From contig JAKSXM010000007.1 in NCBI GenBank assembly GCA_022575985.1, positions 30,010,501 to 30,074,500 of the forward strand: DNA of 64,000 bases, read 5' to 3'. Every line of letters starts with the position of its first letter. The first letter of the stretch is position 1. The position numbers were made by a program, and so were the translations under genes. The DNA is from Anagrus nilaparvatae (taxonomy: Eukaryota; Arthropoda; Insecta; Hymenoptera; Mymaridae). The notes under the pieces are model-generated. The model was not told where the DNA came from. It made no database searches and worked only from the letters and a program-made list of their open reading frames with translations. Below are positions 45,313-55,621 of the stretch, one piece after another.

Positions 45313-48291
45313 CTACGATAGAAAGCCCTCCCCCTTTTTCTTCAACAAGGTGGCCCTTACGTACTCTGCTACTTTGTTCCAGTTTTCGGAACTCCGTAGC
45401 ATTTCCGGGACCACCGTCTCCGGCCTCCAAATCGGGAAGGGCGGGCGCCCCTCCAAGTAGCGAACACATTCGAAGAATGTGTGCTCTACTGTATCCTTCT
45501 CGCCTGGGCAGTGCAAGCACTGCTCTTTTGCCACCTTATACCAATGCCTCAACATGACACGGAAATACCCGTGTCCGGTTAAGAACTGGGTAAGGTGGAA
45601 ATCCACCTCCCCATGCTGTCGTTCCATCTATGCCTGCAGGTTTGAGATCAGTCTGCGCGTCCATAGAGCATTCTTCTCTTGGTTCTTTTTCCATCGTTTA
45701 TTCCATGCTTTCATAGAGTTGAAGCGGGTGCGAGTGGAAGCCACGCTCTCGTAGATGAATTTCCGCTCCAACGCTAGCAGGTCGATGGGTATCACCGAAG
45801 CAACAACCTGGATCGCCTCGAGCGATACCGTATGATACGCGCAGGCGATCCTCACTGCCGCTTGCCTCTGTACAGACGATATCTTATGTCTGTACTTGGC
45901 AATTTCTGTGGTCTTCGCCCAGACTTCTGATCCGTAAAGCAGGACAGAGTTGACGACTGACATCAGGAGCCTTCGCTTCCCTGGTTTGCGTCCCCCAATG
46001 TTGGCCATGAGCCTTGACAGGGAGGATGCGACCGACGCTGCCTTTTCACACGACCTCTGAAATTGCTCCCAGAAGGTCAGCTTGTTATCAAGCTGAACTC
46101 CCAGGTATTTCACCGATGTTCTGATTCGGATCGTGTGAGGGTTTCCGCCGTCGTCGATAATTACATCGAAGTCGGTGGGAACCCTTCGACGGGTCAGCAG
46201 TACGATCTCCGTTTTTGGGATCGCAAGCTGGAGCCCGTGATCGCCCATCCAGAGGTTGATCCGTCTCATGACTAGATTCAACCTCTCCTGGGTCACTTCC
46301 ATGTCCCTGCCAGTTATGGTCAGGGCCACGTCGTCGGCGTACCCGATCAGGGAAACTCCTTCCGGGAGGTGGACGCGCAACAAGCCATCGTAAAAGGCAT
46401 TCCACAGGTTCGGTCCAAGAACCGAGCCCTGCGCGATGCCTGCACTCAAAACCCTTTCACGCCTTCCATCGAGCGTGTCGTAGAGCAGTCTCCGGTCCCG
46501 CAGGTAATCCTTTAGTACGTTACCCAGATAGCTGGGTATCTGGAAATCGTACTCGAGAGACCGGATCATGTCATCCCACCTGGCCGAATTGAAAGCGTTT
46601 TTGACGTCCAGCGTTACCAGAAGGACGTCCTTGCGAATTGCAGGCCGTTTTTCCCTCTCAGCCTTTACGGTATCCACGACACGCCGGATGGCGTCTATCG
46701 TGGAATGCCCTTCACGAAAGCCATGCTGCTCCTCGGAGAGACCACCGCCCTCCTCGATTGCCCTTCTGAGCCTTGCCCGGAGCATACTCTCCATCACCTT
46801 ACCAATGGTATTTAACATACACAAAGGTCTGTAAGATGATGGAGAGTCCGGGGCTCCTCCCTTGCCCTTGTTCAAGAGCACGAGACGTGCCACCTTCCAC
46901 TGCTTTGGGAACACTCCAGCCACCAAACACGCATTGAACATGTTTAACAGGATACCAGGGATTACTTTAACCGCTCTTTTGAGCACTTCCGCTGGTATCC
47001 CGTCCGGCCCCGGCGCTTTACCATTTCTCATGGCCTTTATGGCCTTGACCATCTCGCCTTCGCTGAACAGCGGCACTTCCTCCCTGGGTATCACCTCAAC
47101 CGGGTTTTCCCGGATGGGCCTTTCAGGGAAGAGAGCACCGACGATCCGTTCAGTCGACGCCGCGTCCATCATGTTGTCGGACCCCCGGTTTAACTTGCCC
47201 ATTACGACTTTGTAACCTAGGCCCCAGGGGTCCTTGTTTACATCATCGCGTAATGAACACAGACATCGGGCCTTGCTTTGACGGATGGCCTTGGCCAGCC
47301 GGTGTTTGGCGTCCTTGTGTTCCTGAGAAAGCACGGCAGCCTCAGGTCTGTCCCGCGCTCTTTGCGCCTTTCGCCGTGTCCTGTGGCATTCCTTTCGGAG
47401 CTCAGCTATTTCGGGAGTCCACCAGTACACTGGCTTTCTCCCTTTCCAGGGCCTGCGGCGAGGCATCGAGGCATCACAAGCCCCGCATAATAGAGACGTT
47501 ACTTTCTTAACTAAGTTTTCAGCCTCATGGGGACTTGTGGCCCCTCCATGCCAAGCAGGGATGGACGGTGACTCGATTCGAAGATACTCCTCGAATCTAT
47601 CTTCGTCCATTTTTGGAACGTTCCAACCCAGGGGGCGCCTCCTGTACGGAGGTCGTTGTGAGTTTCCTTCCAATACCCGGAAGGCGATGTAATGATGATC
47701 ACTACCATTGTATTGATCATCCATCACCCTCCAGTCGCCTATTCTCCCGGACGCAGCTTCTGTAGCGAAGGTTATGTCCGGGATAGAGACACACTAACCC
47801 GGCCTCTCGTAGGTAGGCCTGTTGCCTCTATTCTGGACCACTAGTTTGCACCTAGTGGCCATTTCAAGCACCATTCGTCCCCTGGGATTAGTCGTTGGCA
47901 TCCCCCATTCCAGAGCCCTGGCGTTGAAGGCTCCACCAAGGATGACGCGACCAGTCACCGTTCGGACCGTGTTCTCGATGCTGGCCAGCTTTGTAGCCAG
48001 CTCTGCCGAGTTGTCGTTTGGGGAGAGATAGCAACTTGTATAAGTTGTCTCCCCGCACTTGGCCCAGACGTGGCAATTCCCTTTCCCTTGTTGGGTAAGG
48101 GACGTTTGGGCTCTGCCTCGAAGCCATATGGCGCAGCAGCCAGTGTCATCGGAAAGCCAGTACTTGTGGTTCATGTTGTAATATTGCTCGCTTAGTAAGA
48201 GGATATTTGCATCCTCTTCGCGAGCAATTTGATCCAACAATGCACCAGCTTCCCGTGCGTGTCGCATGTTCCCTTGGAGAACCTTGATCAT
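45313..48291 (-). pseudogene. R1-clade ORF2 with two amber stops (copy B)
   Basis: It starts at the ATG 48291-48289, which overlaps the ORF1 stop (ATGA). The layout is as in the intact copy C: APE endonuclease, RT with GIAQGSVLGPNLWN and GYADDVALTI, and the C-terminal CLHCPGEKDTVEHTFFEC. Two TGG tryptophan codons are changed to TAG: one after RPTYERPG (about 47797, end of the endonuclease) and one after ISNLQA (about 45628, before the zinc motif). All other codons remain in one frame. A 12-base deletion relative to copy C lies near 45755 (VDERE missing). The endonuclease has GGAFNAR where the family has GGDFNA-like sequence. Confidence 0.9.
48288..48291 (-). promoter_or_regulatory. ATGA stop-start overlap of ORF1 and ORF2
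   Basis: On the minus strand AAATGATC contains the ORF2 ATG and the ORF1 TGA sharing two bases. Such overlaps support termination-reinitiation of ORF2, as described for the related silkworm element SART1 (UAAUG). The same four bases occur at 62522-62525 in copy C. Confidence 0.6.
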
Positions 48292-50000
48292 TTCCGATGA
48301 CACCTGCTTCTCGCCACAGCCAGAGCCTCCCGGTAGCTGGGGCAGTTTCCCTCGCCAGGATAGTGCTCCGTCGAGCACTTATCCTTTCTGGACGTGCAAA
48401 GGAAGCACTTGGGCTTCTCTTTGTCACATTCCGTCCTTTTGTGGCCATTTTCGCCGCATTTAAGGCACGCCTTACTTCTGTCTGGGCCTTTACAGACATA
48501 TTGACTATGCCCATAGCCCAGACATTTGAAGCAGCGTCGAGCATCCGCACGGAGGCGCACTCTGCTTGATGCCCAGCCAATCTGGATTTTGCCCTTTTTG
48601 GCCAGGCGCAAAGCGTCGGCCTCAAGCAGGTCTACCACAGCCATCTGGCTTGCTGTACCTTTGGTTTTGAAAATGGTGACCTGGAATAGGTCGCCATTTT
48701 CAAGACCTACAGCCTTGGCGACAGCTGCCTGAATCTCTTGCTCATTAGTGACCCCATCCAAATCTCGAATTTCGAGTTTTAGAGTGGGTATCATGTCACA
48801 AACATTTGACTCAGGGCCCGTGACTGCCTTTACTGCTTCTTCAAGCTTTTGCCTGTCCTCAATGGCCTCCAGTTCTATAAGGACGCTGCCGTTCTGCGTT
48901 TTCCTTATCCGGTGGACCCTTGTGCCGGACTCTTCGAGGTTCACGCTCCTCTTTAATTCAAGGAGCGTTTCCTCGTAGCTTTTTCCCGCCGCCGGAGTAA
49001 TCTGGAAGGCTTCCTTCCTTCTCCTAAACCTGCGTTTCCGCCTGGGTTTTTGAGGTTCCTCCACTTTGAGCTTTTCGCTCTGCTGCTTTGCTTTCGGCTT
49101 TTTCCTCTTTGCCTTCTTCTTGGCTTCTTCCCATTTCTCTTGGGGTTTTCCCTGTTCCTGCTGCTGCTGCTGTACCACCTGCTGGTCAGACTTTTCAGTC
49201 TGAACAACTTGGCCGGTTTGCGGCCCCCTTGTTTGCTGTGATTTGGCAGCCGCTAACCTTTCTTTCTTCTGCCTTTTCTTTTCCGCCTTATTCTTGCGCC
49301 TTTTGCTCCCGTCGTTGGGATTGTCCGACTTCTCCCCGTCCGGCAGCTGAGGCTTTGGCTGCTGCATGTCCTTGCGCTGTTGGCTCTGCGCTCTCACTTG
49401 TTGCAGCAGCTGCTGCCTCTTCTCCTTTTCCTGACGTTGTTTTTCCTGCCTTTGACGCAGCCTACTTTCTGCCTCTTTAGATTTCTCTATTGAGAGCACT
49501 AGTATCTTTTCAGGCTTCGTCGACTTCCCGTTCTGACCTCGATCATGGGGAGTTTTTTTGGTAGCATGCCTCAATTCTGGAGAGCTATCCGAAAAAGAAG
49601 ACGATCGGACTCTCTTTGCCGAATTTCTGTCGGCTACCTTTTTGATAGCAGACTCCATCACTTTGGTTTCTCCTTCCAGTCTCTCCCTTATCAGCTCAAG
49701 CTGTACAAGGACGTTACCAAATAGAGTGACGCCATTTTTTAGTGGCATGCCGCAGTTCTTTTGTTTCGTTGTTTGCTGCGACATGCTCTCATATGCATCC
49801 TTCATTTCAGCGTGGTGTTGTTCCATTGCCTGGACGGCTTCCTTCATCACAGCTATGTGGTGAAGAAAGGCGGCTGGCTTTTCCAGCGCTGCTTCGAAAC
49901 CTTCATGAAGGCTGCCATCGCTGCCTGCTATGCGTTTAAATTGGTCAGCATAGCTCTCTCGTTTTGCATCTGCCATCCCCTGAGTAGATTCTACCTGCAT
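48288..50000 (-). CDS. R1-clade ORF1 (gag-like), copy B
   Basis: The ATG at 50000-49998 opens MQVESTQGMADAKRES and gives 570 codons. The N-terminal third is helical (EAVQAMEQHHAEMKDAYESM, a likely coiled coil). The middle is low-complexity Lys/Gln-rich (EKQRQEKEKRQQLLQQ, KKAKRKKPKAKQQ). The C-terminal part holds three CCHC-type knuckles: CFKCLGYGHSQYVC, CLKCGENGHKRTEC and CFLCTSRKDKCSTEHYPGEG followed by NC. Such ORF1 proteins bind the element RNA and package it with ORF2 protein. The open frame extends artificially upstream to 50303 through the N-terminus of the interrupted LINE, so the true start must be decided at 50000. It ends in TGA overlapping the ORF2 ATG. Confidence 0.9.
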   Translation of the reverse strand: MQVESTQGMADAKRESYADQFKRIAGSDGSLHEGFEAALEKPAAFLHHIAVMKEAVQAMEQHHAEMKDAYESMSQQTTKQKNCGMPLKNGVTLFGNVLVQLELIRERLEGETKVMESAIKKVADRNSAKRVRSSSFSDSSPELRHATKKTPHDRGQNGKSTKPEKILVLSIEKSKEAESRLRQRQEKQRQEKEKRQQLLQQVRAQSQQRKDMQQPKPQLPDGEKSDNPNDGSKRRKNKAEKKRQKKERLAAAKSQQTRGPQTGQVVQTEKSDQQVVQQQQQEQGKPQEKWEEAKKKAKRKKPKAKQQSEKLKVEEPQKPRRKRRFRRRKEAFQITPAAGKSYEETLLELKRSVNLEESGTRVHRIRKTQNGSVLIELEAIEDRQKLEEAVKAVTGPESNVCDMIPTLKLEIRDLDGVTNEQEIQAAVAKAVGLENGDLFQVTIFKTKGTASQMAVVDLLEADALRLAKKGKIQIGWASSRVRLRADARRCFKCLGYGHSQYVCKGPDRSKACLKCGENGHKRTECDKEKPKCFLCTSRKDKCSTEHYPGEGNCPSYREALAVARSRCHRK

Positions 50001-50027
50001 TAGTTCTACTTGTTCTCCTTGGCCAGC

Positions 50028-50039
50028 ATTACTACTATT
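50028..50039. repeat. Target-site duplication of R1-clade copy B, right
   Basis: ATTACTACTATT, exact match to 44997-45008; it marks the 5' boundary of the inserted LINE. Confidence 0.85.
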
Positions 50040-50267
50040 ATTAATATCATTATGAATACTACTGTTACTATTTTCATTATTATTATTATTATTATTATTA
50101 AAATTAAAATGATTAAAATTACTTTGAAAGCTATGAGTGTTGTCTGGCATTTTCTTGATGTTTGTGGTAGATAATTCAGCTGTCAATGTAGAAAAACTTA
50201 ATGAATTCTGCATGTAATGTACAATGTCGTTCAAACGCTGGTTTTCTTGTTTGAGAAAGTTCATCAT
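50028..50267 (-). pseudogene. LINE ORF1, N-terminal part (split)
   Basis: The first ATG pair is at 50267-50262 (MMNFLKQENQRLNDIVHY). The piece is 80 codons, Asn/Ser-rich, ending IHNDINNSSN at the target duplication. It continues at 45008 after the inserted R1-clade LINE. The frame runs on into the inserted element by chance, giving an apparent fusion protein. Confidence 0.75.
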
Positions 50268-50295
50268 AGTATTATTATTTGTGCATTTTATTTGA

Positions 50296-50483
50296 TGGAA
50301 CAATTTAATTTTTTATCTTGTCATCTCTTTTGCGAGAAAATCTATTTTTCCAATATTTACTGATTTTTCCTTAATTAATTTGCATTATGCTTTTTTAATT
50401 ACTAATATAGAAAAATCAGTAAATTTTAGAAAAATAAATTTTCTCGCAAAAGAAATGCCCAGATAAAAAATTAAATTGTTCCA
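50296..50483. repeat. Hairpin at the 5' edge of the split LINE
   Basis: TGGAACAATTTAATTTTTTA at 50296 is mirrored by TAAAAAATTAAATTGTTCCA ending at 50483. The arms are about 75 bp and share TTTTGCGAGAAAAT and ACTGATTTTTC. This may be a foldback element or an inverted duplication of the LINE 5' end created during insertion. Confidence 0.6.
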
Positions 50484-50633
50484 TTGAATTTCTCAGGAAA
50501 AAATACACAAGTCTCATTACTAAATAATATTCAGAAAAATATATTCTGAAAATTAATAAACTTTTATAAATGATTTCCTTAAAATTTAACACAGAAAAAC
50601 GTGTTACGTATCCTGAGGTTTTATCCAAGGGAT

Positions 50634-51470
50634 ACGTAAATATAAATATAAATTATAAAATATAAATAAGTTTTAAAATATAAATAAGTTTTATGAACCA
50701 ATAGTATACACTTGCTGATTAATTAATTTCTCACATTAAAATATTTCAAATACATAGTTTTTAAATTAAAAAAATTTTCCATATTTCAAAATTTTGTTTC
50801 CAATATTATCTAATTTTGATAAATCTTTTCAATAAGTTTAATAAATATCATTAACTCATGTGAAAGTTACTTTATCGTCAAAGTTACAGATATACCTAAC
50901 ATACTTGTATACCAGCCTTTATACTATATAAACTTGTAAAATTTCCTTTATACTATATATTTTTTATAAACAAACAGTTCATAATTTTTCTGCTAGTCAC
51001 TGTATAATACACTAATACTTATTCTAAGATAATATATTTTTGTTGACTAATTTTAAATAATAAAAATATTGTAAAAAAAATTTATATTTGAAGACTCTTG
51101 ATGTATAATCAACAAAAAAATGTATATAATTAAAAATATTAAAAATAATTTTACTATATGTTGTTACAAAGTTAAATTAAAAAATTTGTGCAATTACAAT
51201 CTATTACTGTTATCATCATTGTAAATAATTTCTATATTAAAATTAAGGTATGTGAAAAATGAATAAATTATACATAAACATTGTAAATATTAATTTATTA
51301 TAATAAATTATAGCTCCTGAATGAGGGTTGAAGGTTTCAACCGAAACGCCGAGCAAAAATCAAAATAATTGATTAAATTTATTTACACCTTGTCTGTTAA
51401 GATCGTTTCAATATAATTATTTAGAATTAAATTCATAACACAGACGTAAAAATCCTATATTATAAATAAG
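50634..51470. mobile_element. Insertion in the LTR, possibly Penelope-like
   Basis: TTTATCCAAGGGAT (50620-50633) and TTTATCCTAGGGAT (51471-51484) flank the insert, a 14-bp duplication with one mismatch. The left end starts ACGTAAATATAAATA and the right end contains GACGTAAAAATCC then TATAAATAAG. Inside lies a hammerhead-like motif (51313-51354). Penelope-like elements carry such motifs in their terminal repeats, which is why I suggest them. No coding frame is present. Confidence 0.4.
51313..51354 (+). ncRNA. Hammerhead-ribozyme-like motif
   Basis: CTGAATGAG, then a stem GGTTGAA/TTCAACC with a short loop, then CGAAAC, resembles the hammerhead core CUGAUGA - stem II - GAAA, with one extra A. 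GCTC and GAGC on the two sides can pair. The cleavage-site strand and stem III are not obvious, so self-cleavage is doubtful. Confidence 0.35.
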
Positions 51471-51506
51471 TTTATCCTAGGGATATGAGTGCCCCAGGTA
51501 TTTATT

Positions 51507-52263
51507 TACACTGAACGAAAAGTGAAGCGTCTGACGTATTTAAAATTTGTGTTTGATGCATATAACATATTTGAGGATCTGAGACGTATGTACTGCGCAG
51601 CTAGCAGACAACAATATATTTTTCAGTTAAAAAACCAACGTGACGTGAATGAAATTTTTGTTTCTTGAATTTTTAATCGTTTTTTAATTGAAAAATTAAT
51701 TTTTGACTTAAATTAACTATTTTTTGTAAGAAAGTGGATTTGATAAATTATATAGGAATATTATTTAAGTGAAATAATGGAAGATTTTTTAAAAAGTTAT
51801 AACTACTCATATTTAATACCTTTTTTTAAATTTAAGTATATTTAAATAATAAAATATAATTATTTTCTTTTATTTAATTAAAAATATGTAAAAATTAAAT
51901 ATATTTTTTTACAATATTAAAATAACGTAAGATTTAAAGGTGAATTTTAGCACGTTAACCTCACAGAAAAACGTGCTAAATTTCACCTTTAAATCTTACG
52001 ATATTTTAATATTGTAAAATATTTTTAATTAAATAAAATCTTACAAAAAATAGTTAATTTAAGTCAAAAATTAATTTTTCAATTAAAAAACGATTAAAAA
52101 TTCAAGAAACAAAAATTTCATTCACCGTCACGTTGGTTTTTTAACTGAAAATATATTGTTGTCTGCTAGCTGCGCAGTACATACGTCTCAGATCCTCAAA
52201 TATGTTATATGCATCAAACGCAAATTTTAAATACGTCAGACGCTTCACTTTTCGTTCAGTGTA
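51507..52263. mobile_element. Palindromic MITE, 753 bp, TA-flanked
   Basis: CACTGAACGAAAAGTGAAGC at 51509 is mirrored by GCTTCACTTTTCGTTCAGTG ending 52261, and TA flanks both sides. Arms of about 370 bp pair almost completely (for example GAGGATCTGAGACGTATGTA against its complement) around a centre near 51970. It sits inside the gypsy-type LTR. There is no coding capacity; the TA duplication fits Tc1/mariner. Confidence 0.8.
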
Positions 52264-52910
52264 GTAACATGGTTGCTGTTGATATAAGTTGTAGATGACC
52301 CTGGTTCTAGCTGGATGAACTTTACCTGAGGCTAAGTTCTTAATTACAGAAGGATTTGTCACTTACTTTGAAATAACTGATTACTAATTTGGTTTGGTTA
52401 TATAACTTCACTTTATTGATTATAAGTTAAATAATAAACTGTCTACAAGTCAAGTAATTAAAGGTAGTAATAGAGTAGTAAGACTCTAAACGAAAGATAG
52501 TATTCTAATAAGTGGTGGTCTATTAAGTGGTGTTACTCTAATGAATATTTTGGGCGCCTGAAGGGCAATATATAATCTAATGTGAATCTGCCCATACTGC
52601 GAGATTTTGGGGGAGACGTCCAATACAAAAAAGCGTCGGTCTCGTCACGTCCAATTAACGAAGGCGTCCCTAATTATTACTAAGAATCGCGAGGTGGGAT
52701 TTATGCAATTTATAACGCCTATAAATCCCTACTAATTTATGTCATAGCTGACTTTTGGTCCCACGCTATTGTGCTAGATCAGCATCAGCAGAAATGCACC
52801 TGCAGGTTCCTATGTCGTCTGTAACATTAATACAACTATCGGATATAAGGTTTACTATTTATATATATATCAAATGTTAGGCATATCAATTTGACCTACC
52901 ATACGTAACA

Positions 52911-52926
52911 TCTCCCTCCCTTCATT
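52911..52926 (-). promoter_or_regulatory. Polypurine tract before gypsy-type LTR
   Basis: On the minus strand GAATGAAGGGAGGGAGA directly precedes the LTR start TGTTACG. This is the usual position of plus-strand DNA priming in LTR retrotransposons. Confidence 0.5.
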
Positions 52927-53985
52927 CCAATCGTCCCGATTGGGTCAAGTGGGGGAGATGGGGCTGAAGGCAGGGTTTCAAGGGGGTGGTAATTATAATT
53001 TTAAAATTTTCTGTCCATTGTCTTTGTCAATACATAAGATTATACAATATAAGTTCATAAAATTAACTTTTGATTATAATTATTGATTCTATATAATTTT
53101 AAGGTATATGTTTTATGATTATACATAATATATAAATTGTAAAAATTTTTAGTAAACTAAAAAAATTATAAGTATAAAATAAAAATTTAAAAATTTTTAG
53201 ATTTATATAAAATATTAAGAAATTATTAGTTAAAATATATGATGAATAATATAATAAATTTTTGGATTCTTCAAAACGAAATCTTATGGAAGGTGCCAGT
53301 TAGTTACTTGGATTAATCTTCTTTGATGATCAAGTTGTTTATATTGGTGCTGGATTTTTCTAAGTTGGAGTTATCTGAAATCAATCTAGAGAAATTAGTT
53401 TTAAAACCCCGAGACATTATATACCCAAAACTTCCAATACATAGGGATAGGTGGTGATATTCGAAATAGTATAAAATAAAAAATTAAGATTTAAAAAATT
53501 TTTATGATTTTTTTGGTTAAAATTTTGCTTTTACAAGGTTAGTTTTGGTTTAAAAAAATGTAGAAATTCATATTGATTTGCTTTTCATTATATATAAAAA
53601 AAACGATTGGAATTTAAATTTTTAAAACTACATAATTTCTAGATTTTTGGCCTAGAATTTTGTCAATTTTCGTAAAATTAAATAGTGTTAAAAACAACAA
53701 TATCTTTAAGTTATTGGTTTAATATAGCTTTTACATCATGAAATTATCAGTTGATAGGAAAACAGAAATAATTTAACTCTTAAATTATAAAAATTCAGCA
53801 ATTTTTATGGTTTTTAAGTTAAAAATCTTTCAATATATAGGGTTACAATTAACAATATTTTAAAATTTTTAGTGTATAATATAGCTTGTGTAACTTGAAA
53901 TTATCAGTTGATATGAAAAAGAATAAATTAATTTTTTAATTATAAAAATTCAGCAACTTTTATGGTTTTTAAGTTAAATTTGATA
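52927..53985. other. AT-rich stretch, no gene seen
   Basis: A short GC-richer remnant (52927-52990) may belong to the gypsy-type internal region. The rest is very AT-rich with weak repetition of ATAAAAATTCAGCAAYTTTT near 53800 and 53945, grading into the tandem array. Confidence 0.5.
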
Positions 53986-55345
53986 ATTTATAGGGTTAAA
54001 AATGACAAAAATTTTTTTTTTTGAAATATTTATTTATTAATTAAGAAAATTTTTGAATTGATTTTTAAAATCATACAATTTCAGCAAATTTTATGAATTT
54101 TAAGTGAAATTTTATAGTTTAAAGTGTTAAAAATAATAAATTTTATAAAATTTTACTATAATTTAATTTATAAAACAAGAATTTATGGAAAATATTGGAA
54201 AAAATCATACAATTTCGGTAAATTTTATGATTTTTGAATGATTTTTAATAATTTAAAGGGTTAAAAATGATAAATTTTATAAAATTTTAGTATAATTTTA
54301 TTTATAAAACAAGAATTTATTGAAAATATTGGAAAAAATCATACTATTTCGGTAAATTTTATGATTTTTGGAATGAATTATAATAATTTAAAGGGTTAAA
54401 ATTATAAATTTTATAAAATTTTAGTGTAATTAAATTTGAAAAACAAGAATTTATTGAATTTATTGGAAAAAAATCATACAATTTCGGTAAATTTTATGAT
54501 TTCTGGATGAATTATTATAATTTAAAGGGTTAAAATTGCTAAATTTTATAAAATTTTGGTATAATTTAATTTATAAAACAAGAATTTATTGAAAATAATG
54601 GAAAAAATCATACAATTTCGGTAAATTTTATGATTTTTAAATAAATTATTATAATATAAAGGGTTAAAAATGATAAATTTTCTAAAATATTAGTATAGTT
54701 TAATTTATAAAATAAGAATTTATTGGAAATAATGGAAAAAATCATACAATTTCGGTAAATTTTATGATTTTTGAATAAATTATTATAATATAAAGGGTTA
54801 AAAATGACAAATTTTCTAAAATATTAGTATAGTTTAATTTATAAAACAAGAATTTATTGGAAATATTGGAAAAAATCATACAATTTCGGTAAATTATATG
54901 ATTTTTGAATGAATTATAATAATTTAAAGAGTTAAAAATGATAAATTTTATAAAATTTTAGTATAGTTTAATTTATAAAATAAGAATTTATTGAAATTAT
55001 TGGAAAAAATCATACAATTTCGGTAAATTTTATGATTTTTGAATAAATTATTATAGTTTAAAGAGTTAAAAATGATAAATTTTATAAAATTTTAGTATAA
55101 TTTAATTTATAAAACAAGAATTTATTGAAATTATTGGAAAAAATCATATAATTTCTGTAAATTTCATGATTTTTAATTTTTTTATAATAATTTAAAGGAT
55201 TAAAATTGATAAATTTTATAAAATTTTAGTATAAATTAATTTATAAAATAAGAATTTATTGAAATTATTGGAAAAAATCACACAATTTCTATAAATTTTG
55301 TGATTTTTGAATTATTTATAATAATTTAAAGGGTTAAAAGTTGAT
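53986..55345. repeat. Tandem array, ~133 bp unit, about 10 copies
   Basis: The unit is marked by AARAATCATACAATTTCGGT, AAATTTTATGATTTTTGAAT, TAATTTAAAGGGTTAAAAAT, GATAAATTTTATAAAATTTT and AAACAAGAATTTATTG. AAACAAGAATTTATT-like starts recur near 54174, 54307, 54438, 54576, 54711, 54844, 54978, 55110 and 55242. The units are similar but not identical and decay at both ends. Confidence 0.8.
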
Positions 55346-55621
55346 GTGTGTGTTATATTTAAGTTATTAAAGTGTTTTAATTATAAATTATGGAAAAACA
55401 GGTAAGATTTTGTTATTATTTTATTTTTATCAATTAGTTTCAGTTCAATTTATTGTTTTAATATAAAACTTTATAATTATTTTGTGTCGGTGCGATAGTT
55501 AGGTAATGTTTTTTTTTTGTTATGTTAGATTTTATTTGAGTTAGTGTGTAAAGGTATTTCTATATAGGGTGTTGGTTGGAAAAGAAAACTAGAGAAGGAA
55601 CAGTAAAATATTTTTGTTTCC
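55346..55621. other. Spacer between arrays; possible short 5' exon
   Basis: At 55390-55407 ATGGAAAAACAG is followed by GTAAGA, so a four-codon first coding exon with a good donor is conceivable. There is no other support. Confidence 0.2.

Larger units (their letters stand above)
45009..50027 (-). mobile_element. R1-clade LINE, copy B, inserted in another LINE
   Basis: A poly(A) tail (seen as T run 45007-45029), a 3' UTR with hairpins, ORF2 and ORF1 follow on the minus strand. A 12-bp duplication flanks the element. The 5' UTR is only 27 bp before the ORF1 ATG, so it is nearly full length or slightly 5'-truncated. It is about 98% identical by eye to copy C at 59.2-64.0 kb. Two nonsense changes in ORF2 inactivate it. 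Confidence 0.9.
40725..50290 (-). mobile_element. CR1/Jockey-type LINE, split by an R1-clade LINE
   Basis: On the minus strand the element runs from ORF1 (start at 50267) to ORF2 and a 3' end with AAATAAAC and an AAT repeat tail (40725-40739). It is interrupted at 45009-50027 by a 5.0 kb R1-clade LINE. Both element pieces join in frame at the 12-bp target duplication. ORF2 is a single 963-codon frame, so the host LINE was young when interrupted. ORF1 type and RT motifs place it in the CR1/Jockey group; a narrower clade cannot be fixed by eye. Confidence 0.85.
50602..52910 (-). repeat. Ty3/gypsy-type LTR, split by two insertions
   Basis: On the minus strand it starts TGTTACGTATGGTAGG (52910) and ends GGATACGTAACA (50602), a typical matched pair of Ty3/gypsy LTR ends. 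It contains a TATA-like TATATATATAAATAG near 52870 and AATAAAGTG near 52415. A palindromic MITE (51509-52261) and a Penelope-like piece (50634-51470) interrupt it. Removing both leaves about 720 bp. The purine-rich AGGGAGGGAGA just before it fits a polypurine tract, so this would be the 3' LTR; the internal coding region is missing. Confidence 0.55.

Noticed and set aside
46063..50003. Many plus-strand frames of 60-130 codons at 45-50 and 59-64 kb
   Set aside because: They are antisense shadows of the GC-richer LINE ORF1 and ORF2 on the minus strand.
48288..50303. A single 671-codon protein
   Set aside because: The first ~90 codons belong to the interrupted LINE and its duplication, and the extreme start is TTG. 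The inserted ORF1 has its own ATG at 50000.
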